NCBI RefSeq assembly: GCF_945859705.1
Contig: NC_079137.1
Location: 57,940,552-58,004,551 of the forward strand
DNA length: 64,000 nucleotides
Direction of reading: 5' to 3'
From: Episyrphus balteatus
Taxonomy: Eukaryota; Arthropoda; Insecta; Diptera; Syrphidae
Position numbers and translations under genes: made by a program. Position 1 is the first letter of the stretch. Each line of letters begins with the position of its first letter. Under the pieces are notes generated by a model. It was not told where the DNA came from. It saw nothing but the letters and a program-made list of their open reading frames with translations, and made no database searches. Of the stretch, positions 48,366 to 61,084 are shown piece by piece.

Positions 48366-48403
48366 AGCAAGGGGGCATGCTGCCCCCCTGCACCCCCCTG
48401 CTT
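48366..48403. repeat. GC-rich hairpin 1 of Ha4
   Basis: Five-G type. Confidence 0.8.
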
Positions 48404-48542
48404 GGATTATTAAAAAAATACTAAGAATGTTTTGTTTTTTTGTTTTTTCTCTTTGATAAAATTTTAATTTTTATGAATTTCAATTTTATCGATTTAATTT
48501 ATTTATCAAAAAGTATTAAAAATTTAATTTTATTTATTAATT

Positions 48543-48705
48543 GTATTGATTGTTTGTTTGTTTCATTGTTTGTTTGATTATTAGTTTGATTGTTTATTTG
48601 ATTGTTTGTTTGTTTGATTGTTTATTTCATTGTTTAATTTGATTGTTTAATTTGATTGTTTGTTTGATTGTTTATTTGATTGTTTGTTTATTTGATTGTT
48701 TTTTT
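48543..48705. repeat. TTTGATTG minisatellite, Ha4 subrepeat 1
   Basis: Shortened left edge relative to Ha1, with a long poly-T after it. Confidence 0.85.
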
Positions 48706-48944
48706 TTTTTTTTTGTTTTTTATTGACTCATGATTTAATTGTTTGATTGTTTCTTGTTTTTTGTTTGTCGATTGTCAATTGTTATTTATTGTCTGATTTT
48801 CATTATTTCATGTTTATTGTTAAGTGTTTGTTGTTTGTTATATATAAGTATATATATAAATATATGTATAAGAATATTAGTATAAAAAATAATATTATAA
48901 ATTTATATATTATACTTATATATATAATAATTATATATTAATAT

Positions 48945-48982
48945 AGCAGGGGGGCATGCTGCCCCCCCGCACCCCCCTGCTT
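48945..48982. repeat. GC-rich hairpin 2 of Ha4
   Basis: Six-G type with a perfect outer stem. Confidence 0.8.
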
Positions 48983-49117
48983 GGATTATTAAAAAAGTAT
49001 TAAGAATGTTTGTTTGTTTTTTTTTTTTATTAATTTTAATTTTTATGAATTTCAATTTTATCGATTTAATTTATTTATCGAAAAGTATTAAAAATTTAAT
49101 TTAATTTATTAATTGTA

Positions 49118-49335
49118 TTGATTGTTTGTTTGTTTGATTAATTGTTTGATTGTTTGTTTGTTACATTGTTTGTTTGATTATTAGTTTGATTGTTTGTTTG
49201 ATTGATTATTTGATTGTTTGTTTGTTTGATTGTTTATTTGATTGTTTATTTGATAGTTTGTTTGATTGTTTGTTTGATTGTTTGTTTGTTTGTCTATTTG
49301 ATTGTTTATTTGATTGTTTTTTTAATTGTTTTTTA
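49118..49335. repeat. TTTGATTG minisatellite, Ha4 subrepeat 2
   Basis: As in Ha1 subrepeat 2, with GATTGTTTTTTT near its end. Confidence 0.85.
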
Positions 49336-49530
49336 TTGTGTCATGATTTAATTGTTTGATTGTTTCATGTTTTTTGTTTGTTTTTGTCGATTGTTAATTG
49401 TTATTTATTGTCTGATTTTCATTATTTCATGTTTATTGTTAAGTGTTTGTTGTTTGTTATATATAAGTATATATATAAATATATGTATAAGAATATTAGT
49501 ATAAAAAATAATATTATAAATTTATATATT

Positions 49531-50546
49531 CTCAAGTAGCACACTTGTGTATAAATTGGTGTTAATTCATTAATTTTGGTGTAAAATTGAGAAAATTGAA
49601 AAAATATGGTGTATTTCTCAAAATTAGTGGTATAAAAATTATACCACTGTCTTTTCTGTACAAAATTTCAACATTTTTTTGAGATTCCGTGCAAAAAATA
49701 CACCGATATTCAGTTGTTTTTATAATATACCATTAATGGTGCATAAAATCATTTGATTCTGAAATCAACCAAAACGGTTTATTTTGTACACTCTGTTTGG
49801 TGTAGGAAGCACACCCTGTGGACATAAAATTCACCAAAATGCATATGTGGGAGACGCCATATTTTTCAATGGACGCCATTTAAAAATAGAAGACAGCGAT
49901 TAATTATTTTATTAAAATAGTATATTTATCGACCTAATAGTCCCGCATTCTTAGTTTTTTCGATTCATTATAAAATAACTTTTCTTAAAAAAATGTAAAA
50001 CAACACAAAAATTATAATTTTTGAAAAATGGATTCTTAAAATCGAAAAAAAAATCATTAATTCACTGACATTTTTGAGGCGCTCGATTTTTAGAGGGGGT
50101 AGCATCTAAAATTAGTAGATAGAATGTGTTTCGTTTTAAAATTTGGCAAACAAAATCATATTTAACCATTGGCAATATTATGAAAGTGAATAAAAATTCA
50201 TTTACATTTATTTCATAAGAAATGGTGTGAATTAGAATTCATCAAACTGTTTGAGATAAAAAATAAACTTTGGTTCAAATTTTAATTCAGAATAATTTAA
50301 ATGGTGTATTTTATCCATAGATTTATTGTGTATTTTTCAATTTCAAAGGGATAATTTTCACCAAAAACAGATCATTTAATATACCACTAGTGCCATTTAT
50401 ACACCAAAATCGGTATATTTTTTTAACCACCGGAGTTTATTTTATACGAGAAAATGGTGTATTTTTTATATTCAAAATGCATATCACGAAAGTGCAAAAA
50501 ATACACCAAATATTTTGGTGTATCTTAGACTTTTGTGCTACTTGAG
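49531..50546 (-). mobile_element. 1.0 kb DNA transposon, CTCAAGTAGCAC family, copy 2
   Basis: Inverted relative to copy 1. It splits TTTATATATT/ATACTTATAT, which is intact in every other Ha subrepeat. TT flanks both sides (49529-49530 and 50547-50548), which is AA in element orientation. It differs from copy 1 at many positions, so it is an independent insertion and not part of the array duplication. It has the same TIR and TACACCA-rich interior and no transposase. Confidence 0.85.
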
Positions 50547-50581
50547 TTATACTTATATATATAATAATTATATATTAATAT

Positions 50582-50619
50582 AGCAGGGGGGCATGCTGCC
50601 CCCCCGCACCCCCCTGCTT
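50582..50619. repeat. GC-rich hairpin 3 of Ha4
   Basis: Six-G type. Unlike its Ha1 counterpart the far C run is intact. Confidence 0.8.
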
Positions 50620-50756
50620 GGATTATTAAAAAAGTATTAAGAATGTTTGTTTGTTTTTTTTTTTTTATTAATTTTAATTTTTATGAATTTCAATTTTATC
50701 GATTTAATTTATTTATCGAAAAGTATTAAAAATTTAATTTAATTTATTAATTGTAT

Positions 50757-50985
50757 TGATTGTTTGTTTGTTTGATTAATTGTTTGATTGTTTGTTTGTT
50801 ACATTGTTTGTTTGTTACATTGTTTGTTTGATTATTAGTTTGATTGTTTGTTTGATTGATTATTTGATTGTTTGTTTGTTTGATTGTTTATTTGATTGTT
50901 TATTTGATAGTTTGTTTGATTGTTTGTTTGATTGTTTGTTTGTTTGTCTATTTGATTGTTTATTTGATTGTTTGTTTAATTGTTT
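50757..50985. repeat. TTTGATTG minisatellite, Ha4 subrepeat 3
   Basis: Contains the doubled TTTGTTACATTG module also seen in Ha1 subrepeat 3. Confidence 0.85.
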
Positions 50986-51218
50986 TTTATTGTGTCATGA
51001 TTTAATTGTTTGATTGTTTCATGTTTTTTGTTTGTTTTTGTCGATTGTTAATTGTTATTTATTGTCTGATTTTCATTATTTCATGTTTATTGTTAAGTGT
51101 TTGTTGTTTGTTATATATAAGTATATATATAAATATATGTATAAGAATATTAATATAAGAAAATAATATTATATATTTATATATTATACTTATATAAATA
51201 ATAATTATATATTAATAT

Positions 51219-51256
51219 AGCAAGGGCGCATGCTGCCCCCCTGCACCCCCCTGCTT
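51219..51256. repeat. GC-rich hairpin 4 of Ha4
   Basis: Broken-G type, followed by a poly-T run of nearly 30. Confidence 0.75.
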
Positions 51257-51519
51257 GGATTATTAAAAAAGTATTAAGAATGTTTGTTTTTTTTTTTTTT
51301 TTTTTTTTTTTTGATAAATTTTAATTTTTATGAATTTCAATTTTATCGATTTAATTTATTTATCGAAAAGTATTAAAAATTTAATTTAATTTATTAATTG
51401 TATTTAAAAAATTATTGCAAATATATTTCTAAATACAAATCCGTTAATATTATAATGAACTTTAATGATTTATAGAGCAAATAGAGCCAGTGATTATGTG
51501 ATTTGTCAGTTTGTTAGTA

Positions 51520-53490
51520 TTACCTTTCTATTGACATAACATAGAAATCCAGCAATTATTACAGAAACTGTGAGCAATGATGTGCATTTCAACTTTTTCA
51601 TAAATGTACCTTTTTAAATCTCTGATTTTATGATTTTTAAAAGTTAATTTTGATGCTCGTAGACATTCTAAAGCAATAATTTTTATTGGAAGATATTAAT
51701 GAACATTCTGAGTACTATTTTAAATGAAAATTAAAACTTTAAATGCATCTGGTCAGAAATAGTGAGAGAAAATATTAGTATAAACCACTGGAAAACATTG
51801 TATTTTTCAAATTAAAGCTTCAAAAATTATGGTAATTTTCATTATTTTATTATTTGATAAAAATAAATGCAGTGAGCCATTAATTATAATCTTTTATTTG
51901 AGATACTATTAATTGTGATTGAAATACAAATACCGAAGAAATAAGCAGTTTTCTGAAATCAAAATTAAAGATCTTAGAATATGAAATTTTTCCGAACAAA
52001 TACCTTGAACTTTGCTTAGAATTAGGTACCTACTTATAAACATAATTCAATTATTTCTCAAGCAGCCTCAATCCTAAAAATCAAGCAAGTATTACAGAAA
52101 CTGTAAGAAATCATCTACAGGTGGATTGCAATATTTTAAGAAAGTTTTGAATTTCTGATTGTATATTATTTAAAAAATTAATTTTGAACCTCGTAGACAT
52201 CATTAAGCAATAATTTATACTGCAAAACATTTATCAATATTCTGAGTACTATACTAAGTGAAAATAAAAATACTATGCAAGTGGTCAAAAAAATTAAGAA
52301 TATGAAATATTTCCGATCAAACATTTTGCATTTCCCTTAGAACTGCTAATTCAATTATTTCTCAGAAAGCTTTTATAATTCATGTGCCAATTAAGCGTAT
52401 GTTTGTCCAAAAGAATAATACATTTAATTTATTATGTTTGGTTAAAAAATGGATTCATGACAGTAAAAAATGTAATATTTGGTAATATTTCTGCGTTTTT
52501 TTGCAATTTTATCGTTTTTTGGTTTATGTTTTTAAGTAACTTTCAATGCATTTATGTTTTGAAATTTGTGTGTCATATTACCTTTTTATTAATAACTCAA
52601 TTATAAAAATCAAGCAATTATTAAAGAAACTGTGTAAGTAATAATCTGCAGGTGGATTGTAATATTTCAAGAAATTTTGAGTTTCTGACTGTAGGATATT
52701 TTAAAATTTTATCTGAAGGTCGTATGAATATTTTGAGTGCTATGCTAAATGAAAATATAAATGCTATGTAGGTGGTCAGAAAAAGTAAAAATTTAAAATA
52801 TTTCCGATCAAACATCTTGAATTTAGCTTAAAGTTGCTAAATCAATTAATTCTCAGGAAGCTTGTAGCTAACGTATATTTACAATTGATATGTCAAATTA
52901 AGCGTATAAACCATAAAAATCAAGCAAGTATCGAAGAAACTATAACAAATCATGTACAGGTGGATTGCAATATTTTAAGAAAACTTTGAATTTCTGATTG
53001 TATGTTATTTAAAAATAATTAATTTTGAACCTCGTAGACATCATTGAGCAATAATTTTTACTGCAAAACATTTATCAAAATTCTAAGTAGATACTATACT
53101 AAATGAAAATATAAATACTATGTAGGTGGTCAGAAAGAGTAAAAATATAAAATATTTCTGATCAAACATCTTGAATTTAGCTTAAAGTTGCTAAATCAAA
53201 TATTTTTCAGGAAGCTTGTAGCTAACGTATATTTATAATAATTCATATGTCAAATTAAGCGTATAGTTGTCTTAAAAATAATATTTTTTTGGATAAGAAA
53301 TGTAATCATTACAGTAAAAAATGTTATATTTTGGCTGTTTTTTGCTGTTTAAGCATTTTTTGATTTACTTTGTATAATATTTTAAAAGTTTTCATTTTTT
53401 GAATTTTATATGTGAAATTACCTTTTTATTGATACCTCAATCTTAAAAACCAAGCAAGTATCGAAGAACAGTGACATATCATGTACAGGT
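51520..53490. repeat. 540-unit block gamma4
   Basis: Copy of gamma2/gamma3, including the 308 bp shortened unit. The 74-codon frame at 52382-52606 is also open in gamma1 but is broken in gamma2/gamma3 by a C to A change creating TGA (TTTTTTTGAAATTTT), so it is not a gene. Confidence 0.85.
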
Positions 53491-56172
53491 GGATTGCAAT
53501 ATTTTAATAAAATTTAGGAGTTCTGATTGAATATTATTTAAAAAAAAAAAGTAATTTTGAACCCCGTAGACATCGTTAATCAATAATTAATATTGAAAAA
53601 CATTTTTAATCATTCTGAGTATTATATTAAATGAAAGTAAAAATATTATGCTTATGGTCAGAAAATTAAGAATATGAAATATTTCCGATCAAATATCTTT
53701 AATTTAGCTTAAAGTTGCTAATTCAATTATTTCTCAGGAAGCTTGTAGTTGACATATATTTGTAATTGATATGTCAAATTAAGCGTATAGTTGTTTTAAA
53801 AATAATACATTTAATTCAATATTTTTGGTTAAGAAATTCAATCCCTACAGAAAAAAATGCTATATTTAGGCGGTTTTTTGCTTTTTAAGCCTTTCTTGCG
53901 TTACTTTGTATAAAATTAAAATTTTAAAAGATTTTATTTTTTGAATTTTATATGCTATATTACGTTTCTATTGATACTTCAATCATAAAAATCAAGCAAG
54001 TATCGAAGAAACTGTGACAAATCATGTACAGGTGGATTGCAATATTTGAAACAAAATTTCGAATTTTTGATTGTATTATATTTAAAAAATATTAATTTTG
54101 AACCTCATAGACATCGTTAAGCAATAATTTATATTGAAAAACATTTTAACTATTCTAAGTATTATATTAAATAAAAGTAAAAATATTATGCAGGTGGTCA
54201 GAAAAATTAAGAATATAAAATATTATAAAATAATATAAAATATTTCCGTTCAAATATCTTAATTTTGCTTAAAACTGCTAATTCAATTATTTCTCAGGAA
54301 GCTTGTGGTTAACATATATTTATATTTGATATGTCAAATTAAGCGTATAGTTGTCTTAAAAATAATACATTTAATTCAAAATTTTTGGATAATAAATTAA
54401 ATCACTATAGTAAAAAAAATGCTATATTTAGGCGATTTTTTGCTGTTTAAGCCTTTCTTGCTTTACTTTGAAGACAATTTTGAAAGATTTCATTTTTTGA
54501 ATTTTATATGTGAAATTATTGATACCTCAATCTTAAAATCAAGCAAGTATCGAAGAAACGGTGACAAATCATGTACAGGTGGATTGCAATATTTGAATAA
54601 AATTTAGAATTTTTGATTGTAGGTATATTATTTAAAAAACTGATTTTGAACCCCGTAGACATCGTTAATCAATAATTTATATAAGAAAACATTTTAAAAC
54701 ATTCTGAGTACTATATTAATTGAAAATAAAAATACTATGCAGGTGGTCAGAAAAATTAAGAAAATAAAATATTTCCGATAAAAAATTTTGAATTGATTTT
54801 AAAATTGCTTATTCAATTATTTCTCAGGAAGCTTGTAGTTGACATATTTCTTATTGATATGTCAAATTAAGCGTATAGTTATCTTAAAAATAATACATTT
54901 GATTGAAAATTTTTGAATAAGAAATTCATTCACTACAGTAAAAAATGCTATATTTAGGCGGTTTTTTGCTGTTTTATCCTTTATTGCTTTGATTTGTATA
55001 AAATTTTGAAAGATTTTTTTTTTTGAATTTTATATGTGAAATTACCTTTTTATTGATACCTCAATCTTAAAAATCAAGCAAGTATTGAAGAAACTGTGAC
55101 AAATCATGTACAGGTGGATTGCAATATTTGAATAAAATTAAGAATTTCTGATTGAATATTATTTGAAAAAAGTAATTTTGAACCCCGTTGACATCGTTAA
55201 TAATTTATATTGAAAAACATTTTAAATCATTCTGAGTACTTTATTCATTGAAAATAAAAATACTATGCAGGTGGTCAGAAAAATTGAGAATTTGAAATAT
55301 TTCCGAACAAATATCTTGAATTTAGCTTAAAGTTGCTAATTCAATTATTTCTCAGGAAGCTTGTAGTTCACATATATTTGTAATTTATATGTCAAATTAA
55401 GAGTATAATTGTCTTAAAAATTATACATTTAATTTAATATTTTTTGATAAGAAATGCAATCATTACAGTAAAAAATGTTGTATTTAGGCGGTTTCTGCTG
55501 TTTAAGCCTTTCTTGCTTTACTTTGTATACAACTTTAAAGTATTTTATTTTTTGAATTTTAAATGACAAATTATCTTTTTATTGATACCTAAATTTTGAA
55601 AATCAAGCAAGTATCGAAGAAACTGTGACAAATCATGTACAGGTGGATTGAAATATTTGAATAAAATTTAGAGTTTCTGATTGTATATTATTTAAAAAAC
55701 TGATTTTGAACCACGTAGATATCGTAAAACAATTATTTATATTAGAAAACTTTTTAAATCATTCTGAGTACTTATTGAAAATAAAAAAAATACTATGCTG
55801 ATGGTCAGAAAAATTAAGAAAATAAAATATTTCCGATCAAATATTTTGAATTCAGCTTAAAATTGCTAATTCAATTATTTTTCAGGAAGCTTGTAGTTGA
55901 CGTATATTAATATTTGATATGTCAAATTGAGCGTATAATTGTCTTAAAAATACATTTAATTCAAAATTTTTGGATAATAAATTCAATCATTATAGAAAAA
56001 AATGCTATATTTTGGCGATTTTTTGCTGTTTAAGCCTTTCTTTCATTAGTTTTTTAAGAATCTTAAAAGATTTTATTTTTTGAATTTTGTATGTGAAATT
56101 ACCTTTTTATTGATACCTCAATCTTGAAAATCAAGCAAGTATTGAAGAAACTACGACCAATCATGTATAGGT
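53491..56172. repeat. 540-unit array alpha5 (five units)
   Basis: Five units. The last one carries extra changes near 55987-56060 (CATTATAGAAAAAAATGC, CTTTCATTAG), which suggests conversion from another unit type. One poly-A run is one base longer than in alpha1. Confidence 0.9.
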
Positions 56173-58064
56173 GGATTGCAATATTTGAAATATTTCTTTA
56201 ATTCTTTGAATTAATACGTATTTCTTTGAAAAAAAAGCGAAAAAATATTACTATTTTATTTTTTTTTATTTTTGTTTTCAACTTTCTTTAAAAAATAATA
56301 ACACCATGTTATAGCTTGATATCTAAGCTAGAAATTGAGACATTATTCACATCTGTGAGTTATGTAGAAAAAAAATTATAATTTTTTGAAGTCTAGCAAA
56401 ATTTACAAAAAAAGCCAAAAAAACCCCTTTTATTTTATTCTTTTATTAAAATCTCGATTTTTTAATATGAAAAGCTTAGAAAAAAATTATACCATTAAAA
56501 AGCTTATAAAATTTCCTAAAGAATAAAGCTATATTAAAATTTCAAGAATGTGTAAAAAGTATAAAAATAATTTATTGAAAACAATCATTTTGATCAAAAA
56601 AAGCGAAAAAAACGTATAAATTTATCTTCACACGTCATTTATTCAATTTTTTTTAATGACAACCTATAAAAATTTTTATACCATCTAAAAGCTTATTGTC
56701 TTAGCTCAAAATATATATATATATCAAGTCTGTGAGACATCTACAAAAAGAGCTAGAATTTTTTGAACTTCATGTATTTTCATCAAAAAAAGCAAAAAAA
56801 ACATTTATTTTTTTGTTCTCATGCTCTTAAATCAATTTTTTTCAATGACAACCTATAAATATTTTTATACCATGTGAAAGCTTATTGTTTCACCTTTCAC
56901 ATGACGGTTCAATCGTATTTTTCTGATGCCTACAAGAAAAGTTAGAATTTTTTAAAGTCAACCATGTCGAATTTCCAGACTGAGATTACGGTACTTCCCA
57001 CACTGGTGACTGTTCATGGCGCAACAGATCTCCACTGGTGTTTCGAGTGTTTTCGCAAGTTTCTTGATTTAACATTGTGTAGCTTGTAGTTGGTCTACCG
57101 TTATGTGTGATATACCAAATGAAAGGTAATTGTATCAGGATGCTCATAAAAGTTTAATCAAATTTCTATCTACTCTAGATCAAAAGTTATAACCTGTTGA
57201 ATTCTGACATTTTAATTTACCGTTATCTCAAAATTGTGTCTATACAAATGATTGAAATTTGGTACACATATAGTCCTGAATATACTCTATCAACTCCCCA
57301 TATAACATATTTCTCTATCTCTAAAAGAAAAAAAGATAAAAATCAAAAACGAAAAAAATCAGTTAAAAACGGCAAAAAACCCTGTTTTTTAAAAACTTAT
57401 TTTTCCTATTATTCAGTCAAAACTAATTTTAGAACTCCAATTTTTTGCACACGTATGCGTATAGCATAGACCTACATGTCCTATAAGTTTCAGATTTTTT
57501 GAACGCACCAAAAAAAAGCTAAAAATCAAAAACTACCCAAAAATACCCCTAAAAACGTAGGTGTTTTTCAAAAAATCATATTTCGAAACCCAGTGCATTT
57601 AAAAAAAATCCGTATTAGACGCCTAATTTTTTTTTCCTCCATCTTTCACCTGACACCTTTAGAATTGTCGAAAAAAATTTCCCCTACCCATAATCATCAT
57701 TTTGTCACACCCGCTACACCTAACCAACGTTCAAACAAAACGTTATAGCTCGATTTCCAAATTTTTTAGAATTTTTTCTTAAATGCAGTTCATCTTAAAT
57801 TTATCTCCTCTATCAATAGCAAAAAAAATCATCTCTCTACTCCCTCCCGTTTAGATTTTAGCCCAATTTTCAACTTACCGTTTTACCCCAGTTTACCCTA
57901 CTTAATCATCGAATTTCAAAAATTCCTTTCTTAGTGCTCACTTTCACCAAAATACCTTTCATTTAAGACATCCAGCAATTTTCTATCACTTATAGTATAA
58001 GCTGTGCGTTGATTATAAATCAATCAGTGAGTGGTAACTACATCCGCTTTTAGTAATATAATAA
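56173..58064. repeat. Block B5
   Basis: The most diverged alpha-type B (TCATCGAATTTC, CATTTAAGACATCC). Core 56954-57151. The terminus is CGCTTTTAGTAATATAATA, intermediate between the alpha-type and delta-type ends. The 90-codon frame at 57197-57469 opens only because CTCTTAAAG became CTCTAAAAG, so it is a chance ORF. Confidence 0.8.
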
Positions 58065-58690
58065 CTAGCCGACCTGCCCGTTGCATAGCGCTTCGCTGCT
58101 ATGGTTATGAGTGCAATCAAATAGTGTTTTATGTATATAGTGTTTTATGTATATAGTTGAATGTTGGTTAGATTGTTTGTATGTTTGTTTATTTGTTTGA
58201 TTGTTTGATTGTTTGTTTGATTGTTTGTTTGATTATTTGTTTGATTGTGTTTGATTGTATGTTTGATTGTTTAGTTTGTTTGATTGATTGTTTGTTTGAT
58301 TGTTTGTTTGATTGTTTGTTTGATTGTTTGTTTGATTGTTTGTTTGATTGTTTGTTTGATTGTTTGTTTGATTGTTTGTTTGATTGTTCGTTTGTTGTAA
58401 GTGTTTTGTTGTTTAGTTGTATAATGATTTAATTGTTTGGCTGCCTCTTGTTTTTTGTCTTTCGATTGTTAATTGTTGTTTATTCTCTGATGTTCATTGT
58501 TTCATGTTTATTGTTAGGTGTTTGTTTTTTTGTTATTAAGTTGTTTGGTTGGTTATTGGGGTGTTTGGTTGTTTGTTGGTCCTTGTTTGCTGTTTGGTGC
58601 TTGTTGCTTCTTTTTGTTTTTGTTGTACACATGAATACATTTAATCATTTAAAAAACTACTTCTTGGACCCATTATAGGAATAAGGGTGG
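58065..58690 (-). mobile_element. Hb3: Helitron-like 3' region
   Basis: CTAG at 58065, hairpin 58084-58103, minisatellite, then the most diverged of the three Hb tails (GGCTGCCTCTTG, GACCCATTATAGG). It is an empty site for the CTCAAGTAGCAC transposon. Frames at 58181-58432 and 58433-58678 are repeat translation and its tail. Confidence 0.5.
58170..58395. repeat. TTTGATTG minisatellite of Hb3
   Basis: Begins irregularly, then about ten clean 12-bp units (58283-58390). Confidence 0.9.
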
Positions 58691-59403
58691 GGTTAAAGTT
58701 TTAGTGGGGTTAACAGTAAAGTGGGTTTGAGTTTGTTTATATGCAAAGTTTATTATAACTTAAACAATATTATGTATTTTGATGATCAAGTATCAACTTT
58801 TGAATCTAAACAATTTTATTATAGGTACATCTCCTGTTTCAATTATCTCTCATGCTTTCTATTGACGGAACATAATATTGATTTCTGATTGTATGATAAT
58901 TATCTCAGGATATTGTATATGAAATTAATAGAAAATTAATAGAAATTGAATGAAAATGAAATTGCACAGTCATAGTTTATTTAATTACCTATCTACAGTA
59001 TAAATTTAATTTATCTATCTATTAAAACAAAGAAGTTATAATCAAATTATTTTTCGTGTCGCTTTTTCGTTTCATCTTGTTTCAAATCACTACGATACTA
59101 AAGAAGTTTTCACTTCAAAAACAAAACTGTCATAAGTACTCAAAAGTATTAAAAAACAATATAATTTTTAAAAATCTTCGTATTTTACAAAAAAAAAAAA
59201 AAATATTTAATAAAAGAAAAGAAAATATTTGCTAAATACGCTTGAAAATATTCATATTTTCATATAAGCCTACAAAAACAATTGCAATTTCTAATATTCT
59301 TTTTTATTAAAAATTCATCTAGGGTTAAGTGCGTTGCACTTTGTTGCATGAAAAAAAGTAATATTGGCAACACTTGTAACATAAAATAAGTGTCTTCTGG
59401 TAT
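58691..59403. repeat. delta-specific segment, diverged copy 3
   Basis: Older relative of 15681-16150. About 240 bp near 58863-59120 (GTGTCGCTTTTTCGTTTC, CAAATCACTACGATACTA) has no counterpart in delta1/2. It is either an insertion here or a deletion there. GTGCGTTGCACTTTGTTGCA is at 59329-59348. Confidence 0.65.
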
Positions 59404-59601
59404 GGTCGACCATTGTATATATATTTCCATAGTACTATCAAGGAGACAAACGATCTTAGAAACTCTAGTGGGAGCTTAAAAAAGCAGAATTTGTATGAAA
59501 TAAATGCACTGATCGCTACCTCAAAATAGTTGTGACTTAAAGTAATACTAAATTCGACTTCATGATAGTAGTATAGAAATATATATACAATGTGGTCAAC
59601 T
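59404..59601. mobile_element. About 200 bp foldback/MITE, single copy
   Basis: Left arm GGTCGACCATTGTATATAT, continuing TTTCCATAGTACTATC; right arm GATAGTAGTATAGAAATA, continuing TATATACAATGTGGTC. These are imperfect inverses over roughly 40 bp. It lies where delta1 reads GGTATGTATGTCAGTAG. About 85 bp of further unmatched DNA follows to 59685, so the exact right boundary is uncertain. The 98-codon frame at 59325-59621 (-) crosses it and is not supported. Confidence 0.5.
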
Positions 59602-60098
59602 ACGTTTGTAAGTTTGAGCAAGTTCCATTGAGACAGTAAATTTTGTGACTTTTCATCAAATGTTATCGTTCATGTTAATCGGTAGTATTTTTAGCATTTC
59701 TTTTTCTATATATGTAGATAGTAAATATTCAAAAAATATTTTCTGCGAAAGAAGTAAAGTCGTAAAGATAAAATTAAAAGACATATTAAAATCAGATAGG
59801 TAGCTCAAAAAAGTGAAAAAAGATGGTACTCGTTAAAGTTACCAGAAAGATAAATGACTGGAGGAAGCACTAATGAAAATATTATCATACGTGTGTTATT
59901 ATTGCAAATAGATTGAATTTAAAACAAAAGAAACAATTTGTCTACCAACAAAATTTGATAGGGCGGTCTTACCCTCATGTGGGGCCAAGAAAGTTTTTTT
60001 TTATGTTTTTTCAAAACGTATTATCTTCTTTTCAGTGTTTTTTAATAATTTTGAGAGTTTCAAAAAAAAAAAAAAATAAACTTAATGAAAAAAGACTA
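59602..60098. repeat. delta-specific segment, diverged copy 3, right part
   Basis: First about 85 bp unmatched, then homologous to 16160-16611 (TTAGCATTTC to TTGAGAGTTTC). The frame at 59913-60125 is an AT-rich chance ORF. Confidence 0.6.
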
Positions 60099-60224
60099 TG
60101 GGCCATATTCATTGACGCTGTCTAAGTTATTACTAAAAAAGACTGGAGTTTATCCTTTTTAAATAACATTTTATAAACCCCAGTCTAAGATAAACCGGGG
60201 TCTTAAAACGACTATTAATGCCCC
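60099..60224. mobile_element. 127 bp-type hairpin MITE, diverged copy
   Basis: GGGCCATATTCATTGACG left end, ATTAATGCCCC right end. Arms diverged from 16612-16738 but at the same site, so inserted before the delta copies separated. Confidence 0.6.
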
Positions 60225-60847
60225 TTTATTTTAGTTAGAAGAAGTTTTTTATTGGTTTTAAGACAGTTAAACACTGAAAAGCCAGGCGGCCTTTCCCCCA
60301 CTTTCCCTAATAAGCTTTGAATGTTATCTTTCATTTAAAATCGCATTTATAATGATCAAAAATTAATTTCCGAATTTATAATTAATTGTTTTTTAAGATT
60401 AATCCAGAGTTCAAAAATTAATTCATTTTATGACTAAAAGCCTTGAATTTTGCTTTACAGATAAGGATAATTCAATTATTTTTCATGAAGCTTGTAATTG
60501 ACGCACAATAATGTTTGATATGAATACATTTTTAATTTATCAAGTTTGCGAAAAAAAAAGTAATCATAACAGTTAAAAGTGTAATATTTAGTCAGTTTTT
60601 GGAATTGAAGACTTTCTTGCTTTAGTTTTTCAAAAATTTTCAAGGTTTTTATTTTTTTTTTTTAATTTTATACATCATATTGCATTTCTATTGATATACA
60701 AATCCAGCAATTATTAAGGAAACTGTGAGCAATAATGTGCTGGTGTCTTACAATATTTCAACTTTTTCAAAGATTTACCTATAAAATTTTATGATATTTG
60801 AAAAATTAATTTGAAGCTCGTAGACATTATAAAGCAATAATTTTTAT
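60225..60847. repeat. Diverged 540-unit, delta3
   Basis: Homologue of 16739-17330 with ACGCACAATAATGTTTGATA retained (shortened in delta1/2), so closer to the ancestral unit. TAT at 60845-60847 precedes the foldback element. Confidence 0.7.
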
Positions 60848-61084
60848 TAGTGTAGTAACTAAAGCAAATTATTAGAAAACCCGGCCGAACAGATCTGATT
60901 TTGATGATCTTTTTATTTTTAAACGTCGGCAATCAAATACTTTAAAGTCTATAGTTTAAAAATTGCCGATGAAATTAAATTTTTTTTAACAAAACCATTT
61001 TTTTGCTTAAATTTCATAAGATAAATGATACTAAAGATTCTCTTCGTAATTTAAGGAAAACAAAATATGATAGTAAAAGACTAT
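60848..61084. mobile_element. Foldback element F1c, truncated
   Basis: Best-preserved F1 terminus: TAGTGTAGTAACTAAAGC directly after TAT. It stops after ATGATAGTAAAAGACTATA, where delta-specific sequence begins abruptly. Confidence 0.7.

Larger units (their letters stand above)
47795..51519 (-). mobile_element. Ha4: Helitron/Helentron-like element with a nested transposon
   Basis: CTAG at 47795, hairpin 47816-47837. Subrepeat spacing matches Ha1 once the 1016 bp insertion is removed. The right terminus has a small deletion: CAGTTTGTTAGTATTACC replaces the segment that held ACGCATTTATAATATAG, so this copy has lost its 5' end. Confidence 0.5.

Noticed and set aside
52382..52606. 74-codon frame in gamma1 and gamma4
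   Set aside because: A single substitution introduces a stop in gamma2 and gamma3, and it has no recognisable domain.
57197..57469. 90-codon + strand frame in B5
   Set aside because: The other alpha-type B copies checked have an in-frame stop (CTCTTAAAG). It is open by a private mutation.
59325..59621. 98-codon - strand frame
   Set aside because: It spans the boundary of a private foldback insertion, so it cannot be an ancestral gene, and no domain is recognisable.
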